A stretch of DNA of 64,000 bases from Pectobacterium actinidiae. Its GTDB lineage: Bacteria > Pseudomonadota > Gammaproteobacteria > Enterobacterales > Enterobacteriaceae. The translations under genes were made by a program, and so were the position numbers. Of this stretch, positions 1 to 11,547 are shown piece by piece. The notes below the pieces were generated by a model. It was not told the origin of the DNA and ran no database searches. It saw only the letters and a program-made list of their open reading frames with translations. The stretch lies in assembly GCF_000803315.1 (NCBI RefSeq), contig NZ_JRMH01000001.1, positions 1,426,001-1,490,000 on the forward strand. The letters run 5' to 3'. How positions within the stretch are numbered: position 1 is the first letter of the stretch; the number at the start of each line of letters is the position of its first letter.

Positions 1-2
1 GC

Positions 3-296
3 GGATATATGATCGCAAATTATGATATTAAAGATCAGGCTGGTTTTCAGAAGTATATGGATGCAGCCGGATCGTTGGCACCGAAATATCATGGCACCGT
101 GACTGTTTTTAATTTAAATGCAACCGCTGTGGAAGGGCATCCAAAATCAGTCATGGCCATTGCTGAATTCCCAAGTCTTGCAGATGCACAGCGCTTTTAT
201 AATTCCCCTGAATATACCGCAGCCAAGAAATTTCGCATTGCATCGACGGAAGGGTCCGTAATCCTTACTGAAGGATTCGTGCCGCCGAAACAATAG
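3..296 (+). CDS. DUF1330 family protein, 5' end cut by window edge
   Basis: Small protein of the DUF1330 family (dimeric ferredoxin-like fold, function unknown). The reading frame is open to the window edge, and the two codons before the first in-window ATG (position 9) read Gly-Tyr. Family members usually begin with a short M-x-x-G-Y-x-I-A-N stretch, so the real start is probably a few codons upstream, outside the window. The visible part ends normally at a TAG. It lies 61 bases before the Tat-exported hydrolase on the same strand and could be co-transcribed with it. Enzymatic role cannot be stated. Confidence 0.7.
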   Translation, partial: GYMIANYDIKDQAGFQKYMDAAGSLAPKYHGTVTVFNLNATAVEGHPKSVMAIAEFPSLADAQRFYNSPEYTAAKKFRIASTEGSVILTEGFVPPKQ

Positions 297-357
297 AAGG
301 CAATTGCCTCATGGTTTAACGGCAACTCACGTTTAGATAGGAAATAAGGAGACTAAC

Positions 358-1434
358 ATGCGTCATAATAACGATACCAAAACTGTACAGGAACGGTCCC
401 TTTTACAAAGTCGTCGACAGATGTTGAAAACAGGTCTGTCTCTTGCTGCACTTCCGATTGTTGCTGCAGTCTCTTCGGGAGTGGTGGCCGCGAGTGCCTC
501 TGCAGCCACCACCGTAACGACTACGAATGACGCTACGGCCGATACTGCATCCGATGCATTTATCAACGGATTGGCTGACTTAATGGCGCACTCGACTCGT
601 ACGCCTATTTTGAGATGGCCAAACGAATATGGTATGGAATTTGAGGAAATATTTTTCCCTGCCATCGATGGTGTCACTGTCGAAGGTTGGTTCATTCCCG
701 CGAACTCGAATAAACTTATCATCTGTAACCACCCCATGCCGTGTAATCGTTATGGCTATCCTGGGCACTTAGAACCCTGGACCAATTTTGGCGGTTTCGA
801 GGTGAATTTCCTGCCAGAATATAAAGTGTTACACGATGCAGGCTATAACATCATTGCTTATGATATCCGTAATCATGGGCGTAGCGGGTTGGGAAGCGGT
901 GGTGTTAATGGGCATGGTGTACTGGAATATCGTGATGTGATTGGTTCTTTACGCTATGCGAAAACGCGTTCTGAAACGAAAAAAATGAAAACAGCGCTTT
1001 ACAGCCGTTGCTTGGGCGCAAATGCCACGATTGTGGGGATGCACAAGCACCCGAAAGATTTTGCACACGTTAAAGCATTATTTGCTTTGCAACCTGTGAC
1101 GCCGAGGGTGTTTGTTGAGAAAGCAGTGGAGGCACAACACATTGTTAATGGCGTAGAGAAATTCGATACCGCATTCCACAGAAGAACCGGCTATCATCTG
1201 GCTGATGTCTGGCCGATGGAATATGCTAAAGCAGTCACGGTGCCAACGTTGGTTGCGCAGGTTCGCAATGATTTTCTGACTAAGCCCTCGAATGTGCAGG
1301 AAATTTATGACACGATATCTGCCACGGATAAAAAGTTGTTCTGGATAGAAGGAACCGATCAGCGTTTTCAGGGCTACAACTATTTCGGTAAAAATCCAGA
1401 AGTGATGCTTGATTGGTTTAATAGTCATATCTGA
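358..1434 (+). CDS. Tat-exported alpha/beta hydrolase-fold protein with Cys at the nucleophile elbow
   Basis: A 358-residue alpha/beta hydrolase-fold protein, probably exported folded to the periplasm. Residues 18-24 read SRRQMLK, a good twin-arginine motif, followed by a hydrophobic stretch and an Ala-rich probable cleavage region near residue 50. The YDIRNHGRS segment near 168-176 is typical of the fold. The nucleophile elbow reads S-R-C-L-G, so Cys218 takes the place of the usual Ser, as in dienelactone hydrolase. The segment where the catalytic His is expected (IEGTDQRFQGYNYF) has no His. Reaction and substrate are unknown. The start has a GGAG box 5-8 bases upstream. A TatA-like gene follows 147 bases downstream. 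Confidence 0.8.
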   Translation: MRHNNDTKTVQERSLLQSRRQMLKTGLSLAALPIVAAVSSGVVAASASAATTVTTTNDATADTASDAFINGLADLMAHSTRTPILRWPNEYGMEFEEIFFPAIDGVTVEGWFIPANSNKLIICNHPMPCNRYGYPGHLEPWTNFGGFEVNFLPEYKVLHDAGYNIIAYDIRNHGRSGLGSGGVNGHGVLEYRDVIGSLRYAKTRSETKKMKTALYSRCLGANATIVGMHKHPKDFAHVKALFALQPVTPRVFVEKAVEAQHIVNGVEKFDTAFHRRTGYHLADVWPMEYAKAVTVPTLVAQVRNDFLTKPSNVQEIYDTISATDKKLFWIEGTDQRFQGYNYFGKNPEVMLDWFNSHI

Positions 1435-1581
1435 ATAAGTAACAGGATTTAAGTTCAGCGCAATATCATTAATAGCCTGTGCTAATTTAATTGGCTAGGT
1501 GGATTTTGGTTTTCGCGCTGACCCTGTTCAATATAGAGTTATGTTATTCCTGATTAAGGAAAGTTAACTGATGAGGTATCT

Positions 1582-1824
1582 ATGGGTGGCATTAGTATCA
1601 CGCAGCTATTAATTATCGCGGCAATTATTATTTTACTCTTTGGGACGAAAAAATTAAGCAGTCTGGGTGCTGATTTAGGGGCATCGATTAAAGGTTTTAA
1701 AAAAGCAATGGATGAGGAAAATGACAAAGCTACATCTGCTGATGAAAGTAGCAAGCTCCCCCCATCTTTGAGCGAGCATCATCTTAACGATCTACCGGAC
1801 GAAACCTATAAAAAAGACAAGTGA
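1582..1824 (+). CDS. TatA/TatE-family twin-arginine translocase subunit
   Basis: An 80-residue TatA-type protein: short N-terminus, one membrane helix (about residues 6-21), the FGTKKL hinge, then an amphipathic helix with the SIKGFKKAM segment and a charged tail. TatA subunits form the pore-like part of the twin-arginine translocase in the inner membrane. A GAGG box lies 7 bases before the ATG. Chromosomal tatABC genes are not near, so this is an extra copy carried by the island. Placement directly after a Tat substrate suggests a helper for that substrate (inference). I cannot tell TatA from TatE by sequence alone. Confidence 0.85.
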   Translation: MGGISITQLLIIAAIIILLFGTKKLSSLGADLGASIKGFKKAMDEENDKATSADESSKLPPSLSEHHLNDLPDETYKKDK

Positions 1825-1837
1825 AAATCACTTTCAC

Positions 1838-2140
1838 TTGTTAACCTGCGAAGTCGGTAATGGCTCGATTCGTAAACGATTAACATTCGCTCGAGTGAAT
1901 GTAGGATTAAAACAGGTCGAGCTCGGTTGTGTCGCTGGACTGGATGAAGAAACGTCGAGTTCCCGCGTAAGCCAATATGAAAGGGAAGTCAGTTCGCCGG
2001 ATTTTAGTCTGGTTTGCCGATTTGCGGCTGTGCTGGAAGCGTATTTCTATGCTGTTGATGAGGATCTAGCAACGTTAATCTTGCAGTACCATCGTTATAA
2101 TAAATGCAACCCTAATTCTACGTTGTTGATTACCCCGTAA
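1838..2140 (+). CDS. Small XRE-family HTH regulator
   Basis: About 100 residues with an XRE/Cro-type helix-turn-helix: the segment from IRKRLTFARV through KQVELG to RVSQYERE (roughly residues 11-49) fits the five-helix fold. Such proteins are repressors of phage or island genes. The only start that fits the frame is a TTG at 1838 without a clear ribosome site, so the N-terminus is uncertain. It begins 13 bases after the TatA-like gene. The regulated promoter is not known. Confidence 0.6.
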   Translation: MLTCEVGNGSIRKRLTFARVNVGLKQVELGCVAGLDEETSSSRVSQYEREVSSPDFSLVCRFAAVLEAYFYAVDEDLATLILQYHRYNKCNPNSTLLITP

Positions 2141-2227
2141 TAGACTTTTATTCATGTATCCAGTCTGAACAGTTTACTGACATTTCTCGATTTTTTTGAA
2201 ATGCTGGGGAAAAACTTTCTCGCAGCC

Positions 2228-2263
2228 TTAAAAGCAGATCCTTCTATCAGGATCTGCTTTTAA
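2228..2263. terminator. Bidirectional terminator-like hairpin
   Basis: A 14-bp perfect stem (TTAAAAGCAGATCC and its complement) with an 8-base loop. Its A-rich and T-rich arm ends give a U-run on both strands. It sits between the convergent XRE gene and the integrase gene. Confidence 0.85.
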
Positions 2264-2275
2264 GATAGTTATCGA

Positions 2276-3547
2276 TCAGGCAGCTCCAGTTGTCTTATGT
2301 TGTTGAGCATAAATGTATGGCGCAACATATCTTTCTCGGTTGGTATCCAGATAATCCGACCACCACTGCATCATCGCTTTACGGGCATCGAGATATTCCG
2401 CTTTATGGATGTAAGCTGCTCGAACACTGTTGCGTTCCTGATGGCTCATCTGCCGTTCAACCGCATCCTGAGCCCACAGCCCAGATTCCATCAGCGCACT
2501 GCAGGCCATTGCTCTGAATCCGTGACCACAGATGTCGCTTTTTGTGTCGTAGCCCATCTGGCGCAGTGCCTTGTTGATCGTGTTTTCGCACATCGGCTTA
2601 TACGGATTATGATCACCGGGAAATACCAGCTCCTGATGCCCAGATATTTCCCGTATCTGTTTCAGAATAGTGATGGACTGACTGGAGAGAGGAACGATAT
2701 GCGGTGTGCGCATTTTAGCGCCACGCCCGGAATAGCGAACACTGGGGATAGCCTTGCGATTGGCAGGAATAGTCCAGATTTTGTTTTTGAAATCGATCTC
2801 AGACCAACGGGCAAAACGCAGTTCGCTGGAACGGATGAACAGATGCAGGGTGAGTGAGACTGCCAGACGGGTCAATTCTCGTCCTTGCTTATAGTCCTCG
2901 ATGCGAGTCAACAGCTCCGATAGTCGCTCCAGCGGAAGGGCTGGGTAGTGGCGTTTAACCGGAGGGGCGATGATACCGTCCAGATTTGCCGCCGGATTGT
3001 TATCTATCAACTCCTGATGCACGGCATGGCGCATGATGTTGCACATATGCTGTCGGGAACGTGCCGCCACTTCCAATAGGCCTTTTTTCTCAATCCCTTT
3101 CAGCAGTTCTATAAAATGACGTGGTTTTAGTTCAGAGACAGGTAAATGCCCAATGATCGGAAAAATATGGTTATTCATGCTGGCGAGCAGACGGACGGCA
3201 TGATTTTCAGACCATGCTTTGTTGCTTTTATGCCAGCTCAGTGCAACAGACTTGAAGGTTTCTTCTGGCAACGCAGTGGCTCTTTCAGCAGAGCGCTGTT
3301 GTGCCGGGTTGATATTCTGCACCAGTAGCTTACGGATACCGTCACGCTGTTGACGAGCATCAGCCAGAGAGACATCAGGATAGGCACCTAAGCCGAGGCG
3401 GGATTCTTTTTTATTGATACGATATTTGAGATACCAGAGACGTGAACCGCCTGGATTAACCAGCAGATACAGACCATGAGAATCGGAAACTTTGAAGGGT
3501 TTAGCAGATGGTTTTAAGTTGCGGATTTTTGAGTCGTTAAGAGACAT
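2276..3547 (-). CDS. P4-type tyrosine integrase
   Basis: A 423-residue site-specific recombinase of the P4 integrase type. The N-terminal DUF4102-like arm-binding domain (about 1-90) is followed by a core-binding domain and a catalytic domain. The catalytic set is visible: Arg239 in R-S-S-E-L, the H-G-F-R box (His342, Arg345), His369 and the nucleophile Tyr379. It lies 161 bases from the 3' end of tRNA-Asn on the same strand, the usual arrangement for an integrative element inserted in the tRNA 3' end. The element therefore extends toward position 1, and its other attachment site must be outside the window. Confidence 0.95.
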   Translation of the reverse strand: MSLNDSKIRNLKPSAKPFKVSDSHGLYLLVNPGGSRLWYLKYRINKKESRLGLGAYPDVSLADARQQRDGIRKLLVQNINPAQQRSAERATALPEETFKSVALSWHKSNKAWSENHAVRLLASMNNHIFPIIGHLPVSELKPRHFIELLKGIEKKGLLEVAARSRQHMCNIMRHAVHQELIDNNPAANLDGIIAPPVKRHYPALPLERLSELLTRIEDYKQGRELTRLAVSLTLHLFIRSSELRFARWSEIDFKNKIWTIPANRKAIPSVRYSGRGAKMRTPHIVPLSSQSITILKQIREISGHQELVFPGDHNPYKPMCENTINKALRQMGYDTKSDICGHGFRAMACSALMESGLWAQDAVERQMSHQERNSVRAAYIHKAEYLDARKAMMQWWSDYLDTNRERYVAPYIYAQQHKTTGAA

Positions 3548-3708
3548 TTGGGGGTCACTCCGTCATCGAACCAACTTGACCCCAAATCTGACCACCAAAT
3601 TCTCCCGATGCAGAGGGAAAACTGAAAATGCATCGGGAAGACTTTTCACGCTAACTTATTGAATCTGAATCACATAGGGATTCGCAAAGCGGCATGAAAA
3701 CAAGAATT

Positions 3709-3784
3709 TGGCTCCTCTGACTGGACTCGAACCAGTGACATACGGATTAACAGTCCGCCGTTCTACCGACTGAACTACAGAGGA
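3709..3784 (-). tRNA. tRNA-Asn (GTT)
   Basis: Read on the minus strand this is a 76-base cloverleaf beginning TCCTCTGTAG and ending in an encoded CCA. The anticodon GTT lies in the loop ACTGTTAAT, and the T arm carries GGTTCGAGTCC. The gene appears intact, so island insertion restored the 3' end. It is the probable attachment site of the neighbouring integrase. Confidence 0.97.
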
Positions 3785-3878
3785 ATCGTGTGAACGGGGC
3801 GCATGATAACGGCGTGTGTCGTGCATGTCAAAGGCATAAACCACAAAATTGCACTGTTCGGCGATAGAGTGTGCAATC

Positions 3879-3905
3879 TGCCGATATTTTTGGCAAATAT
3901 CGGCA
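3879..3905. terminator. Hairpin between lacY and tRNA-Asn
   Basis: An 11-bp stem (TGCCGATATTT paired with AAATATCGGCA) with a 5-base loop, followed on the plus strand by TTTTA. It lies 22 bases beyond the lacY stop and may end lac transcription before the tRNA gene. Confidence 0.5.
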
Positions 3906-3926
3906 TTTTATCGCGCCCTGCCATCG

Positions 3927-5189
3927 CTAGAGTGTATTCAGCGGCGCTTTCTGTTTATCAGAAAAGGCATACAACGGCCCTTTTCCTGACAGGGTAAATA
4001 GGGATATCGCGGTAAAGGAGAGGGCGATGCCGCCTAAAATCAGGTAAGTGCCATGAAAACCGATACTGTCATACATATTGCCAGCAAAGATGGACATGAA
4101 AATGATGGATACCTGTTTAAAGAAGCAGAAGCACACCAGATAAATCGTCGCGGAAAAGCGGACTTCAAAGACCGTGGTGATGTATTTGAAGCAGCCGACA
4201 ATCAGGAACGGCACTTCAAACATGTGCAGCGTTTTCAACACAATCACTTCCAGTACGGAACTGGCAAAGGCCGAACCGATAATGCGCACAGACATAATGG
4301 TACCGGCAATGAGCAGGGCGTTTTTACCCCCGATACGGTTCACAATCAGCGGTGCGAAAAACATGATGCTGGCATTAAGCAATTCACCCAGCGTGGTGAC
4401 GTAGCCAAATACCCGCGTTCCTTCCTGCCGGGTCTCGAAAAACGAGGTGAAGAAGTTGGCAAACTGCTGATCGAACACATCATAGGTACAAGAAACGCCA
4501 ACGACATAGAGCGTCAGGAACCAGATTTTGCGCTCTTTTAGCAATTCGACTGCCATCTTCAGGTTGAACGGTTTCTGGTTGGAGCCTACTTGATCGGCAA
4601 CGAGAGCGCTGGAGGAGGCTTCTGGTTTAGCCAGCAGCAACAGGATAGCGAGGATAACAGCACAACCGGAGCCCAGCCAGAAAACAAACTGGTTATTGAT
4701 GGTAAACATAATCCCGACGATAGACGCGCAGAGCGCCCAACCGAGGCAACCGAACAGGCGCGCACGGCCAAATTCAAACTGGCTGCGGCGGCTGACTTTC
4801 TCGATATACGCCTCAATCGCGGGTGCGCCACCATTGTTGATAAACCCCAGGTAAATTCCGCCGGCGATGGAACCTAAAACGATGTTGTATTTTAATAGCG
4901 GACCAAAAACATAGATAAAGAACGGAGCAAAAAACACCAGCATGATAGTAATAATCCATAGCAGGTGTTTCCTTAATCCTAATTTATCTGACAACAGGCC
5001 AAATATCGGTTGAAACAATAGCGCGAAGAAAGATATACAGGCGAAGATAATGCCCGTGTCGCTTTTGCTTATTTGATTAATATCGTGAAGCCAGATAGGA
5101 AAGAAAGGGAAATAGGCTCCCATGATAAAGAAGTAGAAAAAGAAAAACAGGCCGAATATCCAGAAATTTTTATTATGTAGGTAGTACAT
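3927..5189 (-). CDS. lacY: Lactose permease (lactose:H+ symporter)
   Basis: A 420-residue inner-membrane symporter of the LacY (OHS) branch of the major facilitator family, importing lactose with a proton. The first residues ([10 protein letters not shown], then a Phe-rich helix and [10 protein letters not shown]) closely follow E. coli LacY. Features of the substrate and proton sites are recognisable: the AIEAYIEK segment, the [14 protein letters not shown] region with the Arg and Cys facing the sugar, and the late [13 protein letters not shown] helix with the His/Glu pair. An ATG with a GGAG box at 5189 is chosen; a longer reading frame upstream has no family match. It is the last gene of the lac operon, separated from lacZ by an ERIC repeat. 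No lacA follows. Confidence 0.95.
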   Translation of the reverse strand: MYYLHNKNFWIFGLFFFFYFFIMGAYFPFFPIWLHDINQISKSDTGIIFACISFFALLFQPIFGLLSDKLGLRKHLLWIITIMLVFFAPFFIYVFGPLLKYNIVLGSIAGGIYLGFINNGGAPAIEAYIEKVSRRSQFEFGRARLFGCLGWALCASIVGIMFTINNQFVFWLGSGCAVILAILLLLAKPEASSSALVADQVGSNQKPFNLKMAVELLKERKIWFLTLYVVGVSCTYDVFDQQFANFFTSFFETRQEGTRVFGYVTTLGELLNASIMFFAPLIVNRIGGKNALLIAGTIMSVRIIGSAFASSVLEVIVLKTLHMFEVPFLIVGCFKYITTVFEVRFSATIYLVCFCFFKQVSIIFMSIFAGNMYDSIGFHGTYLILGGIALSFTAISLFTLSGKGPLYAFSDKQKAPLNTL

Positions 5190-5275
5190 GTTATTTTCTC
5201 CGATATGTATATATCCGCAGCGTTTATTTTGACGGCGGATATATACTTGCTGGATACCATCACGATGGAAAGAGG

Positions 5276-5482
<207 letters not shown>

Positions 5483-5529
5483 CGCTCTCTTTCGTTGTTT
5501 TTTAATACTGTATTTTCATATCAATATGG

Positions 5530-8699
<3,170 letters not shown>

Positions 8700-8703
8700 T
8701 TAA

Positions 8704-8724
8704 TATTGTTATCCGCTCACAATT
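8704..8724 (-). promoter_or_regulatory. lac operator (LacI binding site)
   Basis: On the minus strand the sequence around TTGTGAGCGGATAACAA matches E. coli lac O1 at 20 of 21 positions. It lies 53 bases before the lacZ start. Its match indicates that the neighbouring LacI keeps E. coli-like binding. Confidence 0.93.
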
Positions 8725-8736
8725 TCTGTTGCTCAT

Positions 8737-8797
8737 AACATATCGACTCGTTATGGCGAGTAAAGAGGAACGTGACAATAAAGTGGAAGCGATCACA
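8737..8797 (-). promoter_or_regulatory. lacZ promoter with CRP-like site
   Basis: Reading on the minus strand: TGTGA-N6-CCACT (8782-8797), a CRP site with one perfect and one weak half; then TTTACT (-35), 16 bases, and TATGTT (-10, 8737-8742), the same -10 hexamer as E. coli lac. The predicted start near 8730 puts the CRP centre at about -60, the class I position known for lac. The promoter spacer also holds an inverted repeat ACTCG-N6-CGAGT. Confidence 0.75.
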
Positions 8798-8945
8798 AAG
8801 ATCGTTTGTAAAATGAATGGAAATACAGTGAATTTGGAAAGCACTGCGCAATAGATAAACGGGGTGTGATAAATAACTTATTGTTTATCCGATTATTTTG
8901 TTAGGGTTTGGCATAAGTAGTGAAAAGGTACTGTTGTGTAATGGG

Positions 8946-10022
8946 TTACAGCCTTTGGAGCTGACGTGTAATGTCCAACAGGTTTTTAGTGAGTTCTTGC
9001 AGTGAGGCATGGGTTGATGAATGTACCGCGGTGCTGTGGCGTACGATCAGTTCGGTGGGTAACAGTAATGATGTGCTCTGGGTAGGATCGCGCAGCGTGG
9101 CAAGCAAGCGCGTGACGCCTTCTTTACCTAACAGCCTGAAATCCTGGCGAATGGTTGTGAGTGGCGGAGTGTAATACGCACTGTCCTGAGTATCGTCAAA
9201 ACCGATCACTGACATCTGCTCTGGTACGCGAAGGCCATATTCGTGCAGCGCGCGTAGGACGCCAAGCGCCATTTGATCGTTCGCCACAACAATGGCGGAG
9301 ACACGCAGGGATTGTCCCAGTAGTGCCAGCGTCTGGTGGTAACCGGACGCGGCGCTCCAGTCTCCGTGCAGCACCGACGTAGGGACGAGCTGCTGTTTTT
9401 TCAACTCTGCCAGCCAGCCTTCATAGCGTAGACGGGCGGAAATTGAGGTCATGGGGCCGGTCAGCAGGGCGATGTGTTGGTGCCCCAGTTGTACCAGATG
9501 TGTGATGGCTAAACGTGCGCCGTGATCGGGGTCGAACATGACGTTGAGTATGTCAGTGTGCGGATCGGCATCCATAAACAGTACAGGCGTGTCGGCACAG
9601 GTTTGGCTAATGTGGGCGACGTCATCCGTGGAGAGCGGAACATTCACGATGACGCCACTGACCCGCTGAGAAAGCAGGTCGTTAACGGCATTATTGCAGC
9701 TGTTGACATCCGGGCTACTTAGCATAGACATCACGATGTTAATGCCTAGCTGACTAGCGGTACTCTTAATTGCAGCGGCGATTTGTGACGGCGCGTGCAG
9801 TGAAAGATCGGTGGTGACCAGCCCCAGGGTGGTGATGGTTTTCCCTGCCAACTGCTGGGCGACGCGATTAGGCGTGTAGTTAAGCGCTGCCATCGCCTGT
9901 TCCACTTTACTGCGAGTGCGGGATGAAACATGAGGCGCTTGGTTCAGCACACGGGAAACTGTCTGATAGGAAACCCCAGCGTACTCGGCGACATCATTTA
10001 GTGTTATGGGTTTCTGTTTCAT
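8946..10022 (-). CDS. lacI: Lac repressor
   Basis: A 358-residue LacI-family repressor. The N-terminal headpiece (TLNDVAEYAGVSYQTVSRV, about residues 7-25) is nearly the E. coli LacI recognition region, followed by the hinge NRVAQQLAGK and a periplasmic-binding-like core that starts LHAPSQIAAAIKS as in LacI. The C-terminus, with leucine-rich residues, could serve as tetramerisation helix. It lies upstream of lacZ on the same strand, with 294 bases between that carry the lac promoter and operator. It should repress lacZY and be released by allolactose. With a broken lacZ, inducer formation would be impaired (inference). Confidence 0.93.
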   Translation of the reverse strand: MKQKPITLNDVAEYAGVSYQTVSRVLNQAPHVSSRTRSKVEQAMAALNYTPNRVAQQLAGKTITTLGLVTTDLSLHAPSQIAAAIKSTASQLGINIVMSMLSSPDVNSCNNAVNDLLSQRVSGVIVNVPLSTDDVAHISQTCADTPVLFMDADPHTDILNVMFDPDHGARLAITHLVQLGHQHIALLTGPMTSISARLRYEGWLAELKKQQLVPTSVLHGDWSAASGYHQTLALLGQSLRVSAIVVANDQMALGVLRALHEYGLRVPEQMSVIGFDDTQDSAYYTPPLTTIRQDFRLLGKEGVTRLLATLRDPTQSTSLLLPTELIVRHSTAVHSSTHASLQELTKNLLDITRQLQRL

Positions 10023-10233
10023 CGCGGTTATTCCGTGCGTGATTATGTACTTGAAAGAGCATTATCATAACAAATCGCGCAGGGAATCCGTAATGGGTGT
10101 ACGTATTCCGGTGCAATCAACGCAGGCCGAAGAGAAGCGGACGTTTGTCGGCTTTTTAGGTGTGTGTAGAAAGTAAAACCGGGAGCAGACACTAACGGTC
10201 AGATTGATGACAAACCTATGTGCAGAATGAAAA

Positions 10234-10412
10234 CGGTAGTAACGGAATAGAAGAGTAAAGCGTTTGCGCTATGGACAAAGGCGTCAGGAACGCCTTTGAA
10301 CGTTGCTTGCGACGGCCCTGTAAGGGTGAATCTCAGGGATGAGATTCATATCTGCGCAATCCGAGCGCACAGGGATGTTTACAGCGTCTTTACGATCTAT
10401 CCGTTACTACCG
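10234..10412. repeat. Palindromic repeat element, copy 1
   Basis: The outer arms are inverted repeats: CGGTAGTAACGGAATAGA at the left and ATCTATCCGTTACTACCG at the right, extended inward by AGAGTAAAGCG against CGTCTTTACG. Inner hairpins include AAAGGCGTCAGGAACGCCTTT and TGAATCTCAGGGATGAGATTCA. A shorter copy with compensating arm changes is at 58466-58568. It is not ERIC. Confidence 0.75.
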
Positions 10413-10427
10413 CTCGACGGCCATTGT

Positions 10428-10461
10428 CCACAAACCGGGAACAAGCGCTCCCGGTTTGTGG
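10428..10461. terminator. Hairpin after afuC
   Basis: A perfect 13-bp stem (CCACAAACCGGGA with TCCCGGTTTGTGG) and an 8-base loop, 22 bases beyond the afuC stop. There is no U-run, so termination is likely but not certain. Confidence 0.5.
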
Positions 10462-10483
10462 TAGATAGTGAGTTATCCGATGT

Positions 10484-11542
10484 TTACTGCTCCGACAACA
10501 CAAACATGCCGTAAGGGTGAATTTGCAGATAGAAGCTGTCGCCCGGATTCGGTTGAAGCTGGGTCGCGTTAACCTGCAATAGCATCGATTGACCGTGCCA
10601 GTCCACCTGCACTTCGTACTGCGGCCCCATGTAGGCGACCTGCGTGATGGTGCAGCGCTGGCTTTCGTCACCCTGATGGCTGAGCGTAATGGCTTCTGGG
10701 CGAATACCGACGACAGATTCGTTTAATCCAGCAGCAAAACCCTGCGGACGCGGAATGAGGTAGCCGTAGATATTCACGCTCTCAGCCGTGAAAGTGGCAG
10801 GGAAAATGTTGGCATCCCCCATAAAGCTGGCCATGAAGCGGGAAGCCGGCTGGCGATAAAGCTCCTGCGGCGCACCCAACTGCATGATTTTGCCTTTGTT
10901 CATCACCAGAACCATATCGGATACCGCAAAAGCTTCGCTCTGATCGTGCGTAACATACAGCGAGGTAATGTTGAACTGCTGTTGAAGCTCACGGATTTTC
11001 TCACGCATGCTGCGGCGCAGGTTAGCATCAAGGTTACTCAGCGGCTCATCGAACAGCAGGACTTTAGGCTTAAGGATCAGCGCACGCGCCAGCGCGACAC
11101 GCTGCTGCTGTCCACCGGAAATCTGGTCGACGTAGCGATCTTCGAATCCTTCCAGGTCGACCAGCGCCAGCGCTTCTTTTACACGCTGATTGATCTCTGC
11201 CTTCGGACGACCGAGCATTTTCAGCCCGTAGCCGATGTTTTCCCCCAGCGACATGTGCGGGAAGAGGGCGTAAGACTGGAACACCATGCAGATATCGCGC
11301 TGTTGAATGGAGCGCTCGGTGACGTCTTCGCCATCGATGAAAATCTGGCCTTCTGTCGGCTTTTCCAGACCGGCAACGGCACGTAGTACCGTGGTTTTAC
11401 CGCAGCCAGACGGCCCCAGCAGCGTGACCATTTTTCCCTGTGGGATCGCCAGATTCAAATCATCAATGACAGTGTTGTTGCCGAAACGTTTAGTGATGTG
11501 CTTCAGTTCGACAAAGCTTTTTTCAGTATTCAAGGTAATCAC
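10484..11542 (-). CDS. afuC: ABC transporter ATPase of the hexose-phosphate importer (AfuC-like)
   Basis: A 352-residue ATPase that drives the AfuAB importer from the cytoplasmic side. Visible motifs: Walker [11 protein letters not shown]-loop FQSYALFPH, signature SGGQQQR, Walker B LLFDEP, switch VTHDQSEA, and a C-terminal TOBE-like domain from about 240. The frame opens at a GTG (11542), but a GGAG box sits 8 bases before a TTG at 11533, which is a better start. The gene begins 5 bases after the afuB stop. Often annotated as FbpC-type ferric transporter; the uhp context favours sugar phosphates. Confidence 0.8.
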   Translation of the reverse strand: MITLNTEKSFVELKHITKRFGNNTVIDDLNLAIPQGKMVTLLGPSGCGKTTVLRAVAGLEKPTEGQIFIDGEDVTERSIQQRDICMVFQSYALFPHMSLGENIGYGLKMLGRPKAEINQRVKEALALVDLEGFEDRYVDQISGGQQQRVALARALILKPKVLLFDEPLSNLDANLRRSMREKIRELQQQFNITSLYVTHDQSEAFAVSDMVLVMNKGKIMQLGAPQELYRQPASRFMASFMGDANIFPATFTAESVNIYGYLIPRPQGFAAGLNESVVGIRPEAITLSHQGDESQRCTITQVAYMGPQYEVQVDWHGQSMLLQVNATQLQPNPGDSFYLQIHPYGMFVLSEQ

Positions 11543-11547
11543 TCCGC

